This document shows, piece by piece, positions 34,762-44,403 of a stretch of DNA of 64,000 nucleotides. A model generated the notes under the pieces. That model was not told where the DNA came from and did not search any database. It was given only the letters and a program-made list of their open reading frames with translations. Positions within the stretch are counted from its first letter, which is position 1; each line of letters opens with the position of its first letter. The stretch comes from Streptomyces sp. NBC_00620 (GTDB lineage: Bacteria; Actinomycetota; Actinomycetes; Streptomycetales; Streptomycetaceae): the NCBI RefSeq assembly GCF_026341825.1, contig NZ_JAPENY010000001.1, forward strand, positions 3,100,001 to 3,164,000, in the 5' to 3' direction. The translations under genes and the position numbers were made by a program.

Positions 34762-36258
34762 ATGAGCGCCCCAACCCCGGCACCCGGTGACGACAGGCCC
34801 CGCGAAGGGTATTACCCGGATCCCTCCATTCCTGGATATGTCCGGTACTGGAACGGTGCCTCCTGGGTACCGGGTACGAGCCGTCCGGCGCCGTTGGACG
34901 GCGTGCCGCTCGCGTCGCCGCCCGGCTCGCACCCGGCGTCCGTGCCCGCCCAGGCGCAGGCGCCGGCTCCCGCCGAGGAGACCGGGCCGCACTTCTTCGA
35001 CGAGGACCCGCAACCGTCCGGCGGCTCCCGGCAGGTGAGCCCCGCCGAGGCCCAGCACGGCAGCCGGCCCGAGCCCGCGGCAGCGTGGGGCGCCGACCGC
35101 TCCCGGCAGACCGGTTTCGGCGGCGAGCGGGACCGCCGCGTCGCCTGGGGTACGCCGCCGAGCGCCGCCGACCCGCGGGTACCCCACGCGTCGGAACCGG
35201 CCGACCCGGTGGTCCAGCCCGACGGCCGCTCCTCACGTACGGACGGCACGGCGACGATCCCGCCCGCGGACTCGGGCAGCCCCCAGCCTCCGGCGTCCGG
35301 CGGCACCGTGGTGTTCCGGCGCCCGACGGGACCGGTACGGCCCGCGGGAGTCGAGGGGACGGGCAGCGGCAGCGGGCGGTCCGCAGGACCCGGTGCCGAG
35401 GACCTGCCCTCCGAGGGCACCATGACCTTCCGCCCGCGCACGCCGCAGCAGGGGGCGCAGCCGGGGAGCACGGCCCCGGCCGCCGGTGCGCCCGCCGCGT
35501 CCGCCGGGGGCGGCTTCGGCGCCGGGCAGGCCGCCGCTGCCCAGGCGGCCCAAACCCCAGCGGCCCAAGCTCCGGCCACCCCGGTGACCCCCTCCGTCCC
35601 CCAGCAGGCAGCCGGCGCCCCCATGGCACCCGGTGTCGGCGGCGGTCAGCCCTCCTGGGCGCAGCAGGTGCACCGGCTCGCGGGGGACCCGGCGGAGGAG
35701 GGGCAGCCCGTCGCGCCGTGGAAGCCGCCGGTCGACGACATCTTCACGGCGGCCGCGCGCAGGCAGTCGGCGGCCCGTCCCGCGGGCCTCGGCAAGCGGC
35801 TGGCCGCCCGGCTCGTGGACACCGTCGTCCTTGCCGGGGTCACCGCCGTGGCCGCCGTACCGCTGGGCACCAAGGCGGTCGACCACGTCAACGAGAAGAT
35901 CGATGCGGCCAAGCTCTCCGGCGAGACCGTCACGGTCTGGCTGCTCGACGGCACGACCGCGGGCTACCTCGGTGTGATCCTCGCCGTCCTGCTCCTCTTC
36001 GGCGTCCTCTACGACGCGCTGCCCACCGCCAAGTGGGGCCGCACCCTCGGCAAGAAGCTGTGCGGCATCGAGGTGCGCGACATCGAGGGCCACGAACCCC
36101 CGTCCTTCGGCTCGGCCCTGCGCCGCTGGCTCGTCTACGGCGTCACGGGCGTCCTCGGTGTCGGGGTCATCGGTGTCCTGTGGTGCCTGTTCGACAAGCC
36201 GTGGCGCCAGTGCTGGCACGACAAGGCGGCCCACACCTTCGTGGCGGCGCGGACGTAA
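34762..36258 (+). CDS. RDD family membrane protein with N-terminal DUF2510 domain
   Basis: The 498-residue protein has three parts. Residues ~15-45 are a DUF2510 module (GYYPDPSIPGYVRYWNGASWVPGT). A ~280-residue disordered Pro/Ala/Gly/Gln-rich region follows. The C-terminal ~170 residues are an RDD domain with membrane helices (LGKRLAARLVDTVVLAGV, TLGKKLCGIEVRD, WCLFDKPWRQCWHDKAA). RDD proteins are linked to ion transport or envelope functions, but most are uncharacterised. The ATG at 34762 begins the DUF2510 part. A second RDD gene follows in the same direction. Confidence 0.8.
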   Translation: MSAPTPAPGDDRPREGYYPDPSIPGYVRYWNGASWVPGTSRPAPLDGVPLASPPGSHPASVPAQAQAPAPAEETGPHFFDEDPQPSGGSRQVSPAEAQHGSRPEPAAAWGADRSRQTGFGGERDRRVAWGTPPSAADPRVPHASEPADPVVQPDGRSSRTDGTATIPPADSGSPQPPASGGTVVFRRPTGPVRPAGVEGTGSGSGRSAGPGAEDLPSEGTMTFRPRTPQQGAQPGSTAPAAGAPAASAGGGFGAGQAAAAQAAQTPAAQAPATPVTPSVPQQAAGAPMAPGVGGGQPSWAQQVHRLAGDPAEEGQPVAPWKPPVDDIFTAAARRQSAARPAGLGKRLAARLVDTVVLAGVTAVAAVPLGTKAVDHVNEKIDAAKLSGETVTVWLLDGTTAGYLGVILAVLLLFGVLYDALPTAKWGRTLGKKLCGIEVRDIEGHEPPSFGSALRRWLVYGVTGVLGVGVIGVLWCLFDKPWRQCWHDKAAHTFVAART

Positions 36259-36373
36259 GGAACGCCGGCGCAGAGGGCGTACAGAGCCACGCGTCATCGG
36301 ACGTACACAACCCGGTAGCCCGGACGGCCGCTCGCCGGATGCGGACGGGGAGGGTTCGCGGTCCACTCGGGCC

Positions 36374-37033
36374 ATGAGCAGCGAACCGCCGCCTCCGGGC
36401 TCCGGCCAGCCACCGGACGACGACCCGTTCAAGAAGCAGCCCCCGCCCGCCGAGGGCGGCGGCTCCCCGTACGACCCCTCGTACGGCGCCCAGCCCCCGC
36501 CGTCCGGCGCCCAGCCGCCCCCCTACGGTGGTGGCGGCGATCCCTACGGCTCCGGCGGCCCCTACGGCGGCGATCCGCTCGCCGGTATGCCGCCGCTCGC
36601 GGACAGCGGCAAGCGGGTCCTTGCGCGGATCCTCGACATGATCCTCGTGGGCATCGTGGTGTGGCTGCTGTCATGGGCGTTCGGGGTCACCGAGTACGAC
36701 GTGGACACGGACAAGATCGACACCGGCAAGTCCTTCGCGCAGTCGCTCGTCGCCGCCGTGCTCTACGTCGGGTACGACACCTTCATGATCAGCAAGTCGG
36801 GGCAGACCCTCGGCAAGAGGCTGTTCAAGCTGCGGGTGGCCAACCTCGACAACGGCTCCACGCCGTCCGTGCAGACCACGCTGATCCGCTCGCTGGTCCT
36901 GTGGATCCCGTTCGCGTTCTGCTGCGCGTGCATCTGGACCGCGATCGCGGGTGGTTGGAGCTTCTTCGACAAGCCCTACAAACAGGGCCTCCACGACAAG
37001 GCGGCCAAGACGGTGGTGGTCAGCACCGGTTGA
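36374..37033 (+). CDS. RDD family membrane protein
   Basis: The 219-residue protein begins with a ~75-residue Pro/Gly/Tyr-rich cytoplasmic tail (repeats such as GAQPPPSGAQPPPYGG) and then an RDD domain: SGKRVLARILDMILVGIVVW, TLGKRLFKLRVANLD, and WSFFDKPYKQGLHDKAAKTVVV. It is a shorter paralogue of the preceding gene without the DUF2510 module, probably from a tandem duplication. The gap between them is 115 bases, so separate initiation is possible. A hairpin terminator follows. The function is unknown. Confidence 0.8.
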   Translation: MSSEPPPPGSGQPPDDDPFKKQPPPAEGGGSPYDPSYGAQPPPSGAQPPPYGGGGDPYGSGGPYGGDPLAGMPPLADSGKRVLARILDMILVGIVVWLLSWAFGVTEYDVDTDKIDTGKSFAQSLVAAVLYVGYDTFMISKSGQTLGKRLFKLRVANLDNGSTPSVQTTLIRSLVLWIPFAFCCACIWTAIAGGWSFFDKPYKQGLHDKAAKTVVVSTG

Positions 37034-37061
37034 CCGTCGGGCGGTGGGACGGGAAACGACG

Positions 37062-37094
37062 ACCGGCGGGTCCGTGAGACACGGGCCCGCCGGT
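37062..37094. terminator. Hairpin terminator between convergent genes
   Basis: ACCGGCGGG pairs with CCCGCCGGT and an inner CCGT with ACGG, separated by a single T-G pair and a GAGAC loop. It lies between the RDD gene and the convergent small membrane protein gene. Confidence 0.75.
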
Positions 37095-37124
37095 TCGCGT
37101 ACGTGCTGACGCTTCTGCGGTGAC

Positions 37125-37439
37125 CTAGGGGTTCGCCGGCTCGCGTACGGGCTCGGACGTCACGGAGGCGGCCACCGACGCGGTCTCGCGCTGTGCGGGG
37201 ACGCGCCCCTCCAGTACGGGAACGACGGGCACCTTCACGGTGCGCGCCGGCTTCGGCAGCGGGACCGTCAGGGCGACGAGGAGTCCGAGAACGAGTGCCG
37301 AGAGGGTGATCGCCACGATCCCCGGGCCCGAACTCGTCTGAGACAGCAGCAGCATGGCGAGGGTGGAGAGGATCACGGTGCAGGAACCGTAGGCGAGCTG
37401 TGCGGCGGTCGGACGAGGCATGGCAGTCGTTCGAGGCAT
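37125..37439 (-). CDS. Small two-helix membrane protein, function unknown
   Basis: The 104-residue protein starts MPRTTAMPRPTAAQLA, has two hydrophobic helices (residues ~15-33 and ~40-60, with ILSTLAMLLLSQ and IVAITLSALVLGLLVALTV), and a ~40-residue hydrophilic C-terminus rich in Val, Pro and Glu. The ATG at 37439 follows GAGGAA; the longer frame to 37544 has no such site. It looks like a genuine lineage-specific gene. I do not recognise a family. Confidence 0.6.
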   Translation of the reverse strand: MPRTTAMPRPTAAQLAYGSCTVILSTLAMLLLSQTSSGPGIVAITLSALVLGLLVALTVPLPKPARTVKVPVVPVLEGRVPAQRETASVAASVTSEPVREPANP

Positions 37440-37901
37440 GGCAATCGTTTCCTCGGATGGGGGTGCTCCCCCCGGGTGCCTCTCGCGATGGGGGAGGGTG
37501 CGGATAGAGCATTGGGGGTGAGGCTGCGAATCGGGGGCCGACAACGGTGTCGACTTGGCAATCCATCGACATTCCGACGTGCCGCCAATCGACTCTATTC
37601 GCCTGCATGCCCGAGTGGAACGGCCGGTAAGCGTGACCTAACCCACGGTGCCGGTGCACAGGGGGCGCACGGAGTCATCACGTCCATGAAGTGGACGTCC
37701 CGGCGCGCCTGTTGAGCGGTGTGGTGGCGCTCCGCAGAGCGAACGCCCGCTCTACATAGTGCAGTTGCCAGGTTCAAGTCAAGATCTGTCTTTTCTTTGG
37801 TAACTCCGGTCCAATGTCGTCACTTGACACGCGTATTCGCCCGCGGACCCCATGACCTGGACCCCTCCATCCGCGTGAGCGCGCGCGAGGGAGGACATCA
37901 A
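37440..37901. other. Intergenic region upstream of the metalloprotease gene
   Basis: This divergent gap of 462 bases holds no convincing gene. It contains a 7-bp inverted repeat ACGTCCA-N5-TGGACGT at 37680-37698 and an AT-richer stretch near 37755-37835. A TTGACA lies at 37824-37829, but I see no good -10 box at the right distance. The GGGAGGA ribosome site of the protease is at its right end. Confidence 0.5.
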
Positions 37902-40235
37902 GTGACCAGCAGATCATGGACGTTCAGAGGGGCGGCGGTGGGCGTTGCCCTCGCCGCGGCCACTGCCACGTTCTCGACGTTCGCCGTGGCGCAGGCCGAC
38001 GCCGGTGCGTCGGCCCCGACGGTGGACCGCCGTGACCCGGCATCGCCCGCCGCGAGCGACACCGAGCACGACCTCAAGGGCCCGTTCACGGACAGCGAGG
38101 CGGCCCAGCGCGAAGAGGCGCTCCAGCAGGTCATATCCGGCGAGGCCACGGCCCAGGAGCGCAACGGCTCGCAGGTCGTGCAGCTCAGCAAGGGCAAGTA
38201 CGTCGAGCTGGCCCGGGAGAAGACCGACAAGATCTTCACCATCCTGGTCGAGTTCGGCGACCAGATCGACAGCCGCTACGGCGGCACCGTCGGCCCGCTG
38301 CACAACGCGATAGCCGAGCCGGACCGCACCAAGGACAACAGCACGGCCTGGCAGGCGGACTACAACCAGGAGCACTTCAACGAGCTCTACTTCGGCACCG
38401 GCAAGGGTGTCGACTCGATGAAGACGTACTACGAGAAGCAGTCGTCGGGCCGTTACTCGGTCGACGGCGAGGTCTCGGACTGGGTCAAGGTCCCCTACAA
38501 CGAGGCCCGTTACGGCTCCAACGACGCGAGCACCGGCGCCTGGTACGCGGTGCAGGACGGCGTCACCGCCTGGGTCGCGGCGCAGGAGGCGGCAGGCGCG
38601 ACCGACGCGGAGATCAAGGCGCAGCTGGCCGAGTACGACCAGTGGGACCGCTACGACTTCGACGGCGACGGCAACTTCAACGAGTCCGACGGCTACATCG
38701 ACCACTTCCAGATCGTGCACGCCGGTGAGGACGAGTCCGCGGGCGGCGGCGCCCAGGGCGCGGACGCCATCTGGGCCCACCGCTGGTACGCGTTCGGCAC
38801 CGACGCCGGTTCCACCGGACCCGAGGGCAACAAGCTCGGCGGCGCCGCGATCGGCGACACCGGCATCTGGGTCGGCGACTACACCATCCAGCCGGAGAAC
38901 GGCGGACTCGGCGTCTTCGCCCACGAGTACGGCCACGACCTCGGTCTGCCGGACCTCTACGACACCAACGGCGGCGACAACTCCACGGGCTTCTGGACGC
39001 TGATGTCGTCCGGTTCCTGGCTCGGCACGGGCGAGGAAGAGATCGGCAACCTCCCCGGCGACATGACCGCCTGGGACAAGCTGCAGCTCGGCTGGCTCAA
39101 CTACGACACGGCGAAGGCGGGCACCAAGTCCTCGCACACGCTGGGCGTCGCCGAGTACAACACCAAGAACGCGCAGGCGCTCGTCGTCGAACTGCCCGAG
39201 AAGACGGTCACCAACGAGATCGTCGAACCGGCGCAGGGCGCGACCCAGTGGTGGAGCGGCAGCGGCGACAACCTCTCGCAGACGCTGACCCGTTCCGTGG
39301 ACCTCACGGGCAAGTCCTCGGCCACGCTGACCCTTGACGGCTGGTGGGACATCGAGGCGGGCTACGACTACCTCTACACCGAGGTGTCCACCGACGGCGG
39401 CGCCAACTGGACCGCCATCGACGGCACCGCGGACGGCGCGGCCATCAGCCGTGACGGCAGCGGCAAGCCGGCGCTCGACGGCACGACCGAGGCGTACAAG
39501 AAGCTGTCGTACCCGCTGGACGCCTACGCGGGCCAGAACATCGGCCTGCGCTTCCGCTACGCCACCGACGGCGGCGTGGCCCAGAAGGGCTTCGCGGCCG
39601 ACGAGATCAGCGTCACCGCGGACGGCACCGCCCTCTTCTCGGACGACGCGGAGACCGCGGACGCCGCCTGGACGGCGGACGGCTTCTCCCGTATCGGCGC
39701 GTCCATCACGGACGACTACGCGCAGTACTACATCGCCGAGAACCGCCAGTACGTGTCGTACGACAAGACCCTCAAGGTCGGCCCGTACAACTTCGGCTTC
39801 TCGACGACCCGTCCGGACTGGGTGGAGCACTTCCCGTACCAGAACGGCCTGTTGATCTGGAAGTGGGACACCTCCCAGCCGGACAACAACACCAGCGTCC
39901 ACCCGGGTGCTGGTCTGGTGCTGCCGATCGACGCCCACCCGACCGCCCTGAAGTGGGCGGACGGCACGGTGATGCGCAGCCGTATCCAGGCCTACGACTC
40001 GCCCTTCAGCCTGTTCCGCACCGACGGTCTCACGCTGCACAAGGCGGACGTCGCGACCAAGATCGCGTCGCAGAAGGGTGTCTCGGTCTTCAACGACCGG
40101 ACCAACACCTACTACGACACGAGCACCCCGCTGGCCGGTGTCAAGATCACTGACACCAACACCAAGATCAAGATCGTCAAGGAGGCCCTGAACGGCTCCA
40201 CGATCTCGCTCCAGGTCGGCCCCGCAGTGAAGTAA
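37902..40235 (+). CDS. Secreted M6 metalloprotease, immune inhibitor A type
   Basis: The 777-residue protein has a signal peptide (GAAVGVALAAATATFSTFAVAQA), a propeptide, an M6 catalytic domain with the zinc motif H341-E-Y-G-H345-D-L-G-L-P-D, and downstream beta-rich domains (YDYLYTEVSTDGGANW, an MAM/carbohydrate-like module) like those of Bacillus immune inhibitor A. The GTG at 37902 follows GGGAGGA, and no other start gives a normal signal peptide. It is an extracellular protease, probably used in nutrient release or during development. A strong terminator follows, so it is monocistronic. Confidence 0.93.
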   Translation: MTSRSWTFRGAAVGVALAAATATFSTFAVAQADAGASAPTVDRRDPASPAASDTEHDLKGPFTDSEAAQREEALQQVISGEATAQERNGSQVVQLSKGKYVELAREKTDKIFTILVEFGDQIDSRYGGTVGPLHNAIAEPDRTKDNSTAWQADYNQEHFNELYFGTGKGVDSMKTYYEKQSSGRYSVDGEVSDWVKVPYNEARYGSNDASTGAWYAVQDGVTAWVAAQEAAGATDAEIKAQLAEYDQWDRYDFDGDGNFNESDGYIDHFQIVHAGEDESAGGGAQGADAIWAHRWYAFGTDAGSTGPEGNKLGGAAIGDTGIWVGDYTIQPENGGLGVFAHEYGHDLGLPDLYDTNGGDNSTGFWTLMSSGSWLGTGEEEIGNLPGDMTAWDKLQLGWLNYDTAKAGTKSSHTLGVAEYNTKNAQALVVELPEKTVTNEIVEPAQGATQWWSGSGDNLSQTLTRSVDLTGKSSATLTLDGWWDIEAGYDYLYTEVSTDGGANWTAIDGTADGAAISRDGSGKPALDGTTEAYKKLSYPLDAYAGQNIGLRFRYATDGGVAQKGFAADEISVTADGTALFSDDAETADAAWTADGFSRIGASITDDYAQYYIAENRQYVSYDKTLKVGPYNFGFSTTRPDWVEHFPYQNGLLIWKWDTSQPDNNTSVHPGAGLVLPIDAHPTALKWADGTVMRSRIQAYDSPFSLFRTDGLTLHKADVATKIASQKGVSVFNDRTNTYYDTSTPLAGVKITDTNTKIKIVKEALNGSTISLQVGPAVK

Positions 40236-40260
40236 GAGGCATTTCCGCAGGTCAGAGCAT

Positions 40261-40296
40261 GATCGGCCGCGACCCCCTGGCGGGTCGCGGCCGATC
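40261..40296 (+). terminator. Terminator of the metalloprotease gene
   Basis: A perfect 15-bp stem (GATCGGCCGCGACCC with its complement) and 6-base loop, followed by GTGTTT, 25 bases after the stop codon. Confidence 0.9.
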
Positions 40297-40358
40297 GTGT
40301 TTAGGTGCGTCCTGTGATTCTCTTATTGACACCGGACCGCACGGGGGTGTGACTTTTC

Positions 40359-40754
40359 ATGGCCGCAGGAGGTTTCTGCAAGCTGCCGAACGGCAGCGTG
40401 GTGGTGGCGCTGAACCTGCCCAGCCCGTCCGGCCCGTACAGCTCGGCCGCCGGCTGTGTGCGGGTGCTCGTGCTGGCCCAGAACCGGGCCCGCGCCCTGA
40501 CCCGGCTGCGCAACCTGGGCCTGCGCGCGGTGTACCTGCGGGGCAACGCCCAGCCGCCCACCCCGGACGAGATCACCGCGGTCCTGCACCACCCCGACGG
40601 CCTGATATGGCGTACGGCCCCGGCCCCTGACAACGGTGTCAGCGTCAGCCCGGACATCGGCCCGGAGCTGGTCCAGGAGCTGTGGCACCCGATCAGGGCG
40701 CTCATGCGCAGACCCGCGCCCCAAGGCCTGCCCGCGGCGCCCCAAGGCCTGTAG
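40359..40754 (+). CDS. Conserved hypothetical protein
   Basis: The 131-residue protein starts MAAGGFCKLPNGSVVVALNL and shows alternating beta strands and helices (CVRVLVLAQNRARALTRLRNLGLRAVYL). There is no signal peptide, membrane helix or catalytic motif that I can name. The last 15 residues contain an APQGLPAAPQGL duplication reflected in a DNA repeat (CCCCAAGGCCTG twice). It lies between the protease terminator and the convergent pncA gene. TTGACA at 40326 may belong to its promoter. It is probably a small soluble protein conserved in Streptomyces. Confidence 0.6.
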   Translation: MAAGGFCKLPNGSVVVALNLPSPSGPYSSAAGCVRVLVLAQNRARALTRLRNLGLRAVYLRGNAQPPTPDEITAVLHHPDGLIWRTAPAPDNGVSVSPDIGPELVQELWHPIRALMRRPAPQGLPAAPQGL

Positions 40755-40770
40755 GAGTTCCCCGGGAGGC

Positions 40771-41355
40771 TCAGACCACCGGCTTGCCGGTCAGCTCCAC
40801 GCCCGCGCTCCGTAGCTCCTCCAGGGCCCGGTCCGTGGTCTCCTCGGCCACTCCGGCCGTGAGGTCGAGGAGGACCTGCGTACGGAAGCCCTCGCGGGCG
40901 GCGTCCAGGGCGGTGGCGCGTACGCAGTGGTCGGTCGCGATGCCCACCACGTCCACCTCGTCGACCTCCCGGGCCCGCAGCCAGTCCGCCAGCGTCACCC
41001 CGTTCTCGTCGGCGCCCTCGAAGCCGCTGTACGCCGCCGCGTACGCGCCCTTGTCGAAGACGGCGTCGATCGCGCCGGAGGCGACGACCGGGGCGAAGTT
41101 CGGGTGGAAGCCGACGCCCTCCGTGCCGGCCACGCAGTGCGCGGGCCAGGAGTGGACGTAGTCGGGGTTGTCGGCGAAGTGGCCGCCGGGGGCGATGTGG
41201 AGGTCGCGGGTCGCGACGACATGGCGGTAGCCGGCGGGCGCCTGCCCGATCAGCTCCGTGATGGCGGCGGCCACATCGGCACCCCCGGCCACCGCGAGGC
41301 TGCCACCCTCGCAGAAGTCGTTCTGCACGTCTACGACGATCAAGGCGGGGCGCAT
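40771..41355 (-). CDS. pncA: Nicotinamidase
   Basis: The 194-residue protein belongs to the isochorismatase-like cysteine hydrolases. The catalytic triad of nicotinamidase is visible: Asp in VVDVQNDFC, Lys in VFDKGAYAAAYSGF and Cys in GIATDHCVRATALDA. A metal site is formed by WPAHCVAGTEG and preceding residues. It converts nicotinamide to nicotinate for NAD salvage. The ATG at 41355 is the family start; the longer open frame is not coding. The next gene upstream on the same strand is pncB, which uses its product. Confidence 0.93.
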   Translation of the reverse strand: MRPALIVVDVQNDFCEGGSLAVAGGADVAAAITELIGQAPAGYRHVVATRDLHIAPGGHFADNPDYVHSWPAHCVAGTEGVGFHPNFAPVVASGAIDAVFDKGAYAAAYSGFEGADENGVTLADWLRAREVDEVDVVGIATDHCVRATALDAAREGFRTQVLLDLTAGVAEETTDRALEELRSAGVELTGKPVV

Positions 41356-41601
41356 GGCGGGTGTCCTTAGGCTCGGCATGAGGTCGGTGGTGTTGATGGA
41401 GGGGTGCGGGCCCGGCCTTTGAGCTACCGAGCCTAGAGACTTCAAGTGCGCTCCGGGAGGGGGCATTTGGCTGCTGCGCCGTGTCCCGGAGTGCGGAGGG
41501 GACGCTTGCGTGGTGCGGAGGGGGCGTTGCCGTTGCATTCCCGCTCACCGGTTGTTCATGCGCCCGCGCGATAGCCGTACGTCAGCGGCAGCAGCCGTAC
41601 C

Positions 41602-42930
41602 TCAGACGTACTCGGTCGGAATGACCGCTTCGCCGCGCGAGAGCTGGGTCGCCGACAGCGGCAGGTTGGCGCGGGCCGCCGCGTGCCGGTCGCGTACGAC
41701 GTCGAGGGGCTCGCGCGCGACGATACGGCCGCCCTTGACCAGCTCCACCAGGAGCTGGCGGTCGGCCAGCTCGCCCGGCACCGGGCCGATGCCGACCACC
41801 TCGGCCTCGGCGACCCCGTGCTCGTCCAGGCGCCGCGCGGCCCACTTGCGGCCGCCGATGGAGGTCTTGCCGCCGGTGGACTTCTTGGCCACCGGTTCCA
41901 GCGGGGCCTTCAGGTCGGCGGACTCGGCGCGGGCGACCAGCTTGTAGACCATGGAGCAGGTGGGATGGCCGGATCCCGTCACCAGCTGGGTGCCGACGCC
42001 GTATGCGTCCACGGGCGCCGCCGCCAGCGAGGCGATCGCGTACTCGTCCAGGTCGGAGGTCACGATGATCTTCGTGCGGGTCGCCCCCAGCTCGTCCAGC
42101 TGCTGCCGCACCCGGTGCGCGACGAGGAGGAGGTCCCCGGAGTCGATGCGGACGGCGCCGAGCTCGGGCCCGGCCACCTCGACGGCCGTCCGGACCGCCT
42201 CGGCGACGTCGTACGTGTCCACCAGCAGCGTGGTGCCCCGGCCGAGGGAGTTCACCTGGGCCTGGAACGCGTCCCGCTCGGTGTCGTGGAGCAGGGTGAA
42301 GGCGTGCGCGGACGTCCCCACCGTCGGGATGTCGTAGCGGAAACCGGCGGCCAGGTCGGAGGTGGTCGTGAAGCCACCGACGTACGCGGCCCGCGAGGCG
42401 GCCACGGCGGCCAGCTCGTGGGTGCGCCGGGCGCCCATCTCGATCAGCGGACGCCCGCCCGCCGCCGAGGCCATCCGGGAGGCGGCGGCCGCGATCGCCG
42501 AGTCGTGGTTGAGGATGGAGAGGATCACGGTCTCCAGGAGCACGCACTCCGCGAAGGACCCCTCGACCCGCAGGACCGGCGAGCCCGCGAAGTACACCTC
42601 GCCCTCCGGGTAGCCCCAGATGTCCCCGCCGAAGCGGTACGAGGCGAGCCACTGCAGGGTCGGTTCGTCCACGATCTTGCGATCGCGCAGAAAGCCGAGG
42701 ACGTCCGCGTCGAAGCGGAAGTTCTCGACGGCGTCGAGGACCCGCCCGGTTCCGGCCACGACCCCGTAGCGCCGCCCCTCGGGCAGCCGCCGGGTGAAGA
42801 CCTCGAAGACCGAGCGCCGCTCGGCGGTCCCGGCCGCCAGGGCGGCCTGCAGCATCGTCAGCTCGTACTGGTCGGTGAAGAGCGCCGTCGAGGGAACGTC
42901 CACCGGCAGCCCGAGGTCCGCTGGATTCAC
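41602..42930 (-). CDS. pncB: Nicotinate phosphoribosyltransferase
   Basis: The 442-residue protein has the NAPRTase features: [13 protein letters not shown] at the N-terminus, the autophosphorylated-His region [25 protein letters not shown], and the phosphoribosyl site GVGTQLVTG. The GTG at 42930 follows GAGGAGAA. It makes nicotinate mononucleotide from nicotinate and PRPP with ATP, the step after PncA. It is divergent from clpS, the same order as the pncB1-clpS pair of M. tuberculosis. The gap to pncA is 246 bases, so the two may be separately transcribed. Confidence 0.95.
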   Translation of the reverse strand: MNPADLGLPVDVPSTALFTDQYELTMLQAALAAGTAERRSVFEVFTRRLPEGRRYGVVAGTGRVLDAVENFRFDADVLGFLRDRKIVDEPTLQWLASYRFGGDIWGYPEGEVYFAGSPVLRVEGSFAECVLLETVILSILNHDSAIAAAASRMASAAGGRPLIEMGARRTHELAAVAASRAAYVGGFTTTSDLAAGFRYDIPTVGTSAHAFTLLHDTERDAFQAQVNSLGRGTTLLVDTYDVAEAVRTAVEVAGPELGAVRIDSGDLLLVAHRVRQQLDELGATRTKIIVTSDLDEYAIASLAAAPVDAYGVGTQLVTGSGHPTCSMVYKLVARAESADLKAPLEPVAKKSTGGKTSIGGRKWAARRLDEHGVAEAEVVGIGPVPGELADRQLLVELVKGGRIVAREPLDVVRDRHAAARANLPLSATQLSRGEAVIPTEYV

Positions 42931-43113
42931 TGTGTTCTCCTCGCAATTTCGCTCCGGACGCCCCCAGTGTCGGCCGGGGGTCCGGGGGTTGTCCCCCGGG
43001 GGATGCTGCATAGGAACGGATCGTACCCCCATCTCGTCACACTGACGATTTGTGGGTGGTCGAGTGCTGTGCTGCGGGGTCCATTTGTGCGAGCACCCCC
43101 CTCTGGTGGCAGC

Positions 43114-43431
43114 ATGGGCGGTGTGACGGCTCCCGCACCCCTAGAGACCGAGAAGACCGAGTCGGCGGAGGAGGTCTTCGCCGTACCCGAGCCGGACGTT
43201 CCCTGGCTGACGATCGTGCACAACGACCCGGTCAACCTCATGAGCTACGTGACGTATGTCTTCCAGGCCTACTTCGGCTACAGCAAGGACAAGGCCCACA
43301 AGCTCATGCTCGACGTCCACCACAAGGGCCGGGCCGTCGTCTCCAGCGGATCCCGCGAGGAGATGGAACGCGACGTACAGGCCATGCACGGTTACGGTCT
43401 GTGGGCCACCCTTCAGCAGGACCGGAAATAG
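43114..43431 (+). CDS. clpS: ATP-dependent Clp protease adaptor ClpS
   Basis: The product of about 105 residues has the full ClpS fold. [21 protein letters not shown] contains the N-degron binding pocket and the hinge, followed by [38 protein letters not shown]. ClpS delivers N-end-rule substrates to ClpAP/ClpCP. The N-terminal ~25 residues are a flexible acidic extension. ATG 43114 and GTG 43123 are both possible starts. A DUF2017 gene follows by 49 bases, a pairing conserved across actinobacteria. Confidence 0.95.
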   Translation: MGGVTAPAPLETEKTESAEEVFAVPEPDVPWLTIVHNDPVNLMSYVTYVFQAYFGYSKDKAHKLMLDVHHKGRAVVSSGSREEMERDVQAMHGYGLWATLQQDRK

Positions 43432-43480
43432 CCCGAGCCCTGGAAACCGCGAGCAGGACCGGAAGCAGCGAACTCACTCC

Positions 43481-44083
43481 ATGCCAGGACACTTCGAACC
43501 GATCCCCGGCGGCGGCGCGGCCGTCGCGCTCGACGAGGTCGAGATCTCCATCATCCGCTCCCTCGCCGTCCAGCTCCTGGAGCTCATCGGTCCCGGACCC
43601 GCCGAGAACGCCCCCGACGACCCGCTCGCCGAGCTGTTCGCGGAGGGCCCAAGCGAGCCGCCCTCCGACCCCGTGCTGCAGCGCCTCTTCCCCGACGCGT
43701 ACAGCGGCCCCGACGTCGAGGCCAACTCGCCCGAACAGGCCGAGGAGCAGCGCGCCCACTCCTCGGAGTTCCGCCGCTTCACCGAGAACGACCTGCGCGC
43801 GGGCAAGCGGGAGAACGCCCTCACGGTGATCCGCTGCCTGGACGGGCTGACGTCCGGCGACGACGGCGCCGTCCTCAAGCTCACCGCCGACGAGTCCGAG
43901 CAGTGGCTGCGCGCCCTGAACGACCTGCGCCTGGCGATCGGCTCCCGGCTCGACGTCGTCGACGAGGAGGACACCGACCTCCTCTACCGGCTGCCGGACG
44001 AGGACCCGCGCAAGCCGATGGTGATGGCGTATCTGTGGCTGGGCGGGCTTCAGGAGACGCTCGTCGAGACCCTTATGCCCTGA
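43481..44083 (+). CDS. DUF2017 family protein
   Basis: The 200-residue protein starts MPGHFEPIPGGGAAVALDEVEISIIRSLAVQLLELI and has mixed helices with many acidic residues. The C-terminal LYRLPDEDPRKPMVMAYLWLGGLQETLVETL is the best conserved part of DUF2017. The function is not known. Its consistent location after clpS in actinobacteria suggests a role tied to regulated proteolysis, which is inference. It is cytoplasmic with no motif for catalysis. Confidence 0.85.
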   Translation: MPGHFEPIPGGGAAVALDEVEISIIRSLAVQLLELIGPGPAENAPDDPLAELFAEGPSEPPSDPVLQRLFPDAYSGPDVEANSPEQAEEQRAHSSEFRRFTENDLRAGKRENALTVIRCLDGLTSGDDGAVLKLTADESEQWLRALNDLRLAIGSRLDVVDEEDTDLLYRLPDEDPRKPMVMAYLWLGGLQETLVETLMP

Positions 44084-44403
44084 TCCACCCCGCTTTCGGC
44101 GTTCGCTCAGAGGACACTCAAATCCGGATAACGATCACGTCACCATGACCGCGTCCTATGGGGCGCGGTCAGACTTTTGTCCGGTTCTTCCTGTGGTGTG
44201 TGCCACGAATCCCCCAGTCGATCAACGTTGCGGCCGTGATAAATCTTCACGACCGCCCGACAGGACAACACCCATGTCCGGTCGGGTGCGCCACCGAGCC
44301 GGCGGATCGCCGGCCAGGCGGAAAGCTCCACCATCCGGGGGGATCGGAACCCGATCCGAAGCCAAGTCACTGGCTCGGAGCGGCATGGAGAAAGGCGCAC
44401 GAC
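44084..44403 (+). promoter_or_regulatory. Structured leader upstream of the amino acid permease (four consecutive hairpins)
   Basis: Four hairpins follow one another before the permease start: 44255-44287 (CCCGAC and inner GGACA arms with a 7-base loop), 44298-44314 (GCCGGCG, 3-base loop), 44341-44357 (GGATCGG, loop AAC) and 44360-44375 (AGCCA). The ribosome site GGAGAAAGG comes just after. This looks like a regulatory 5' UTR. I cannot match it to a riboswitch class that I know. Confidence 0.45.

Noticed and set aside
37824..37853. Promoter with TTGACA before the metalloprotease gene
   Set aside because: The -35 box is perfect but no TANNNT lies 16-19 bases downstream, so it is listed only as part of the intergenic description.
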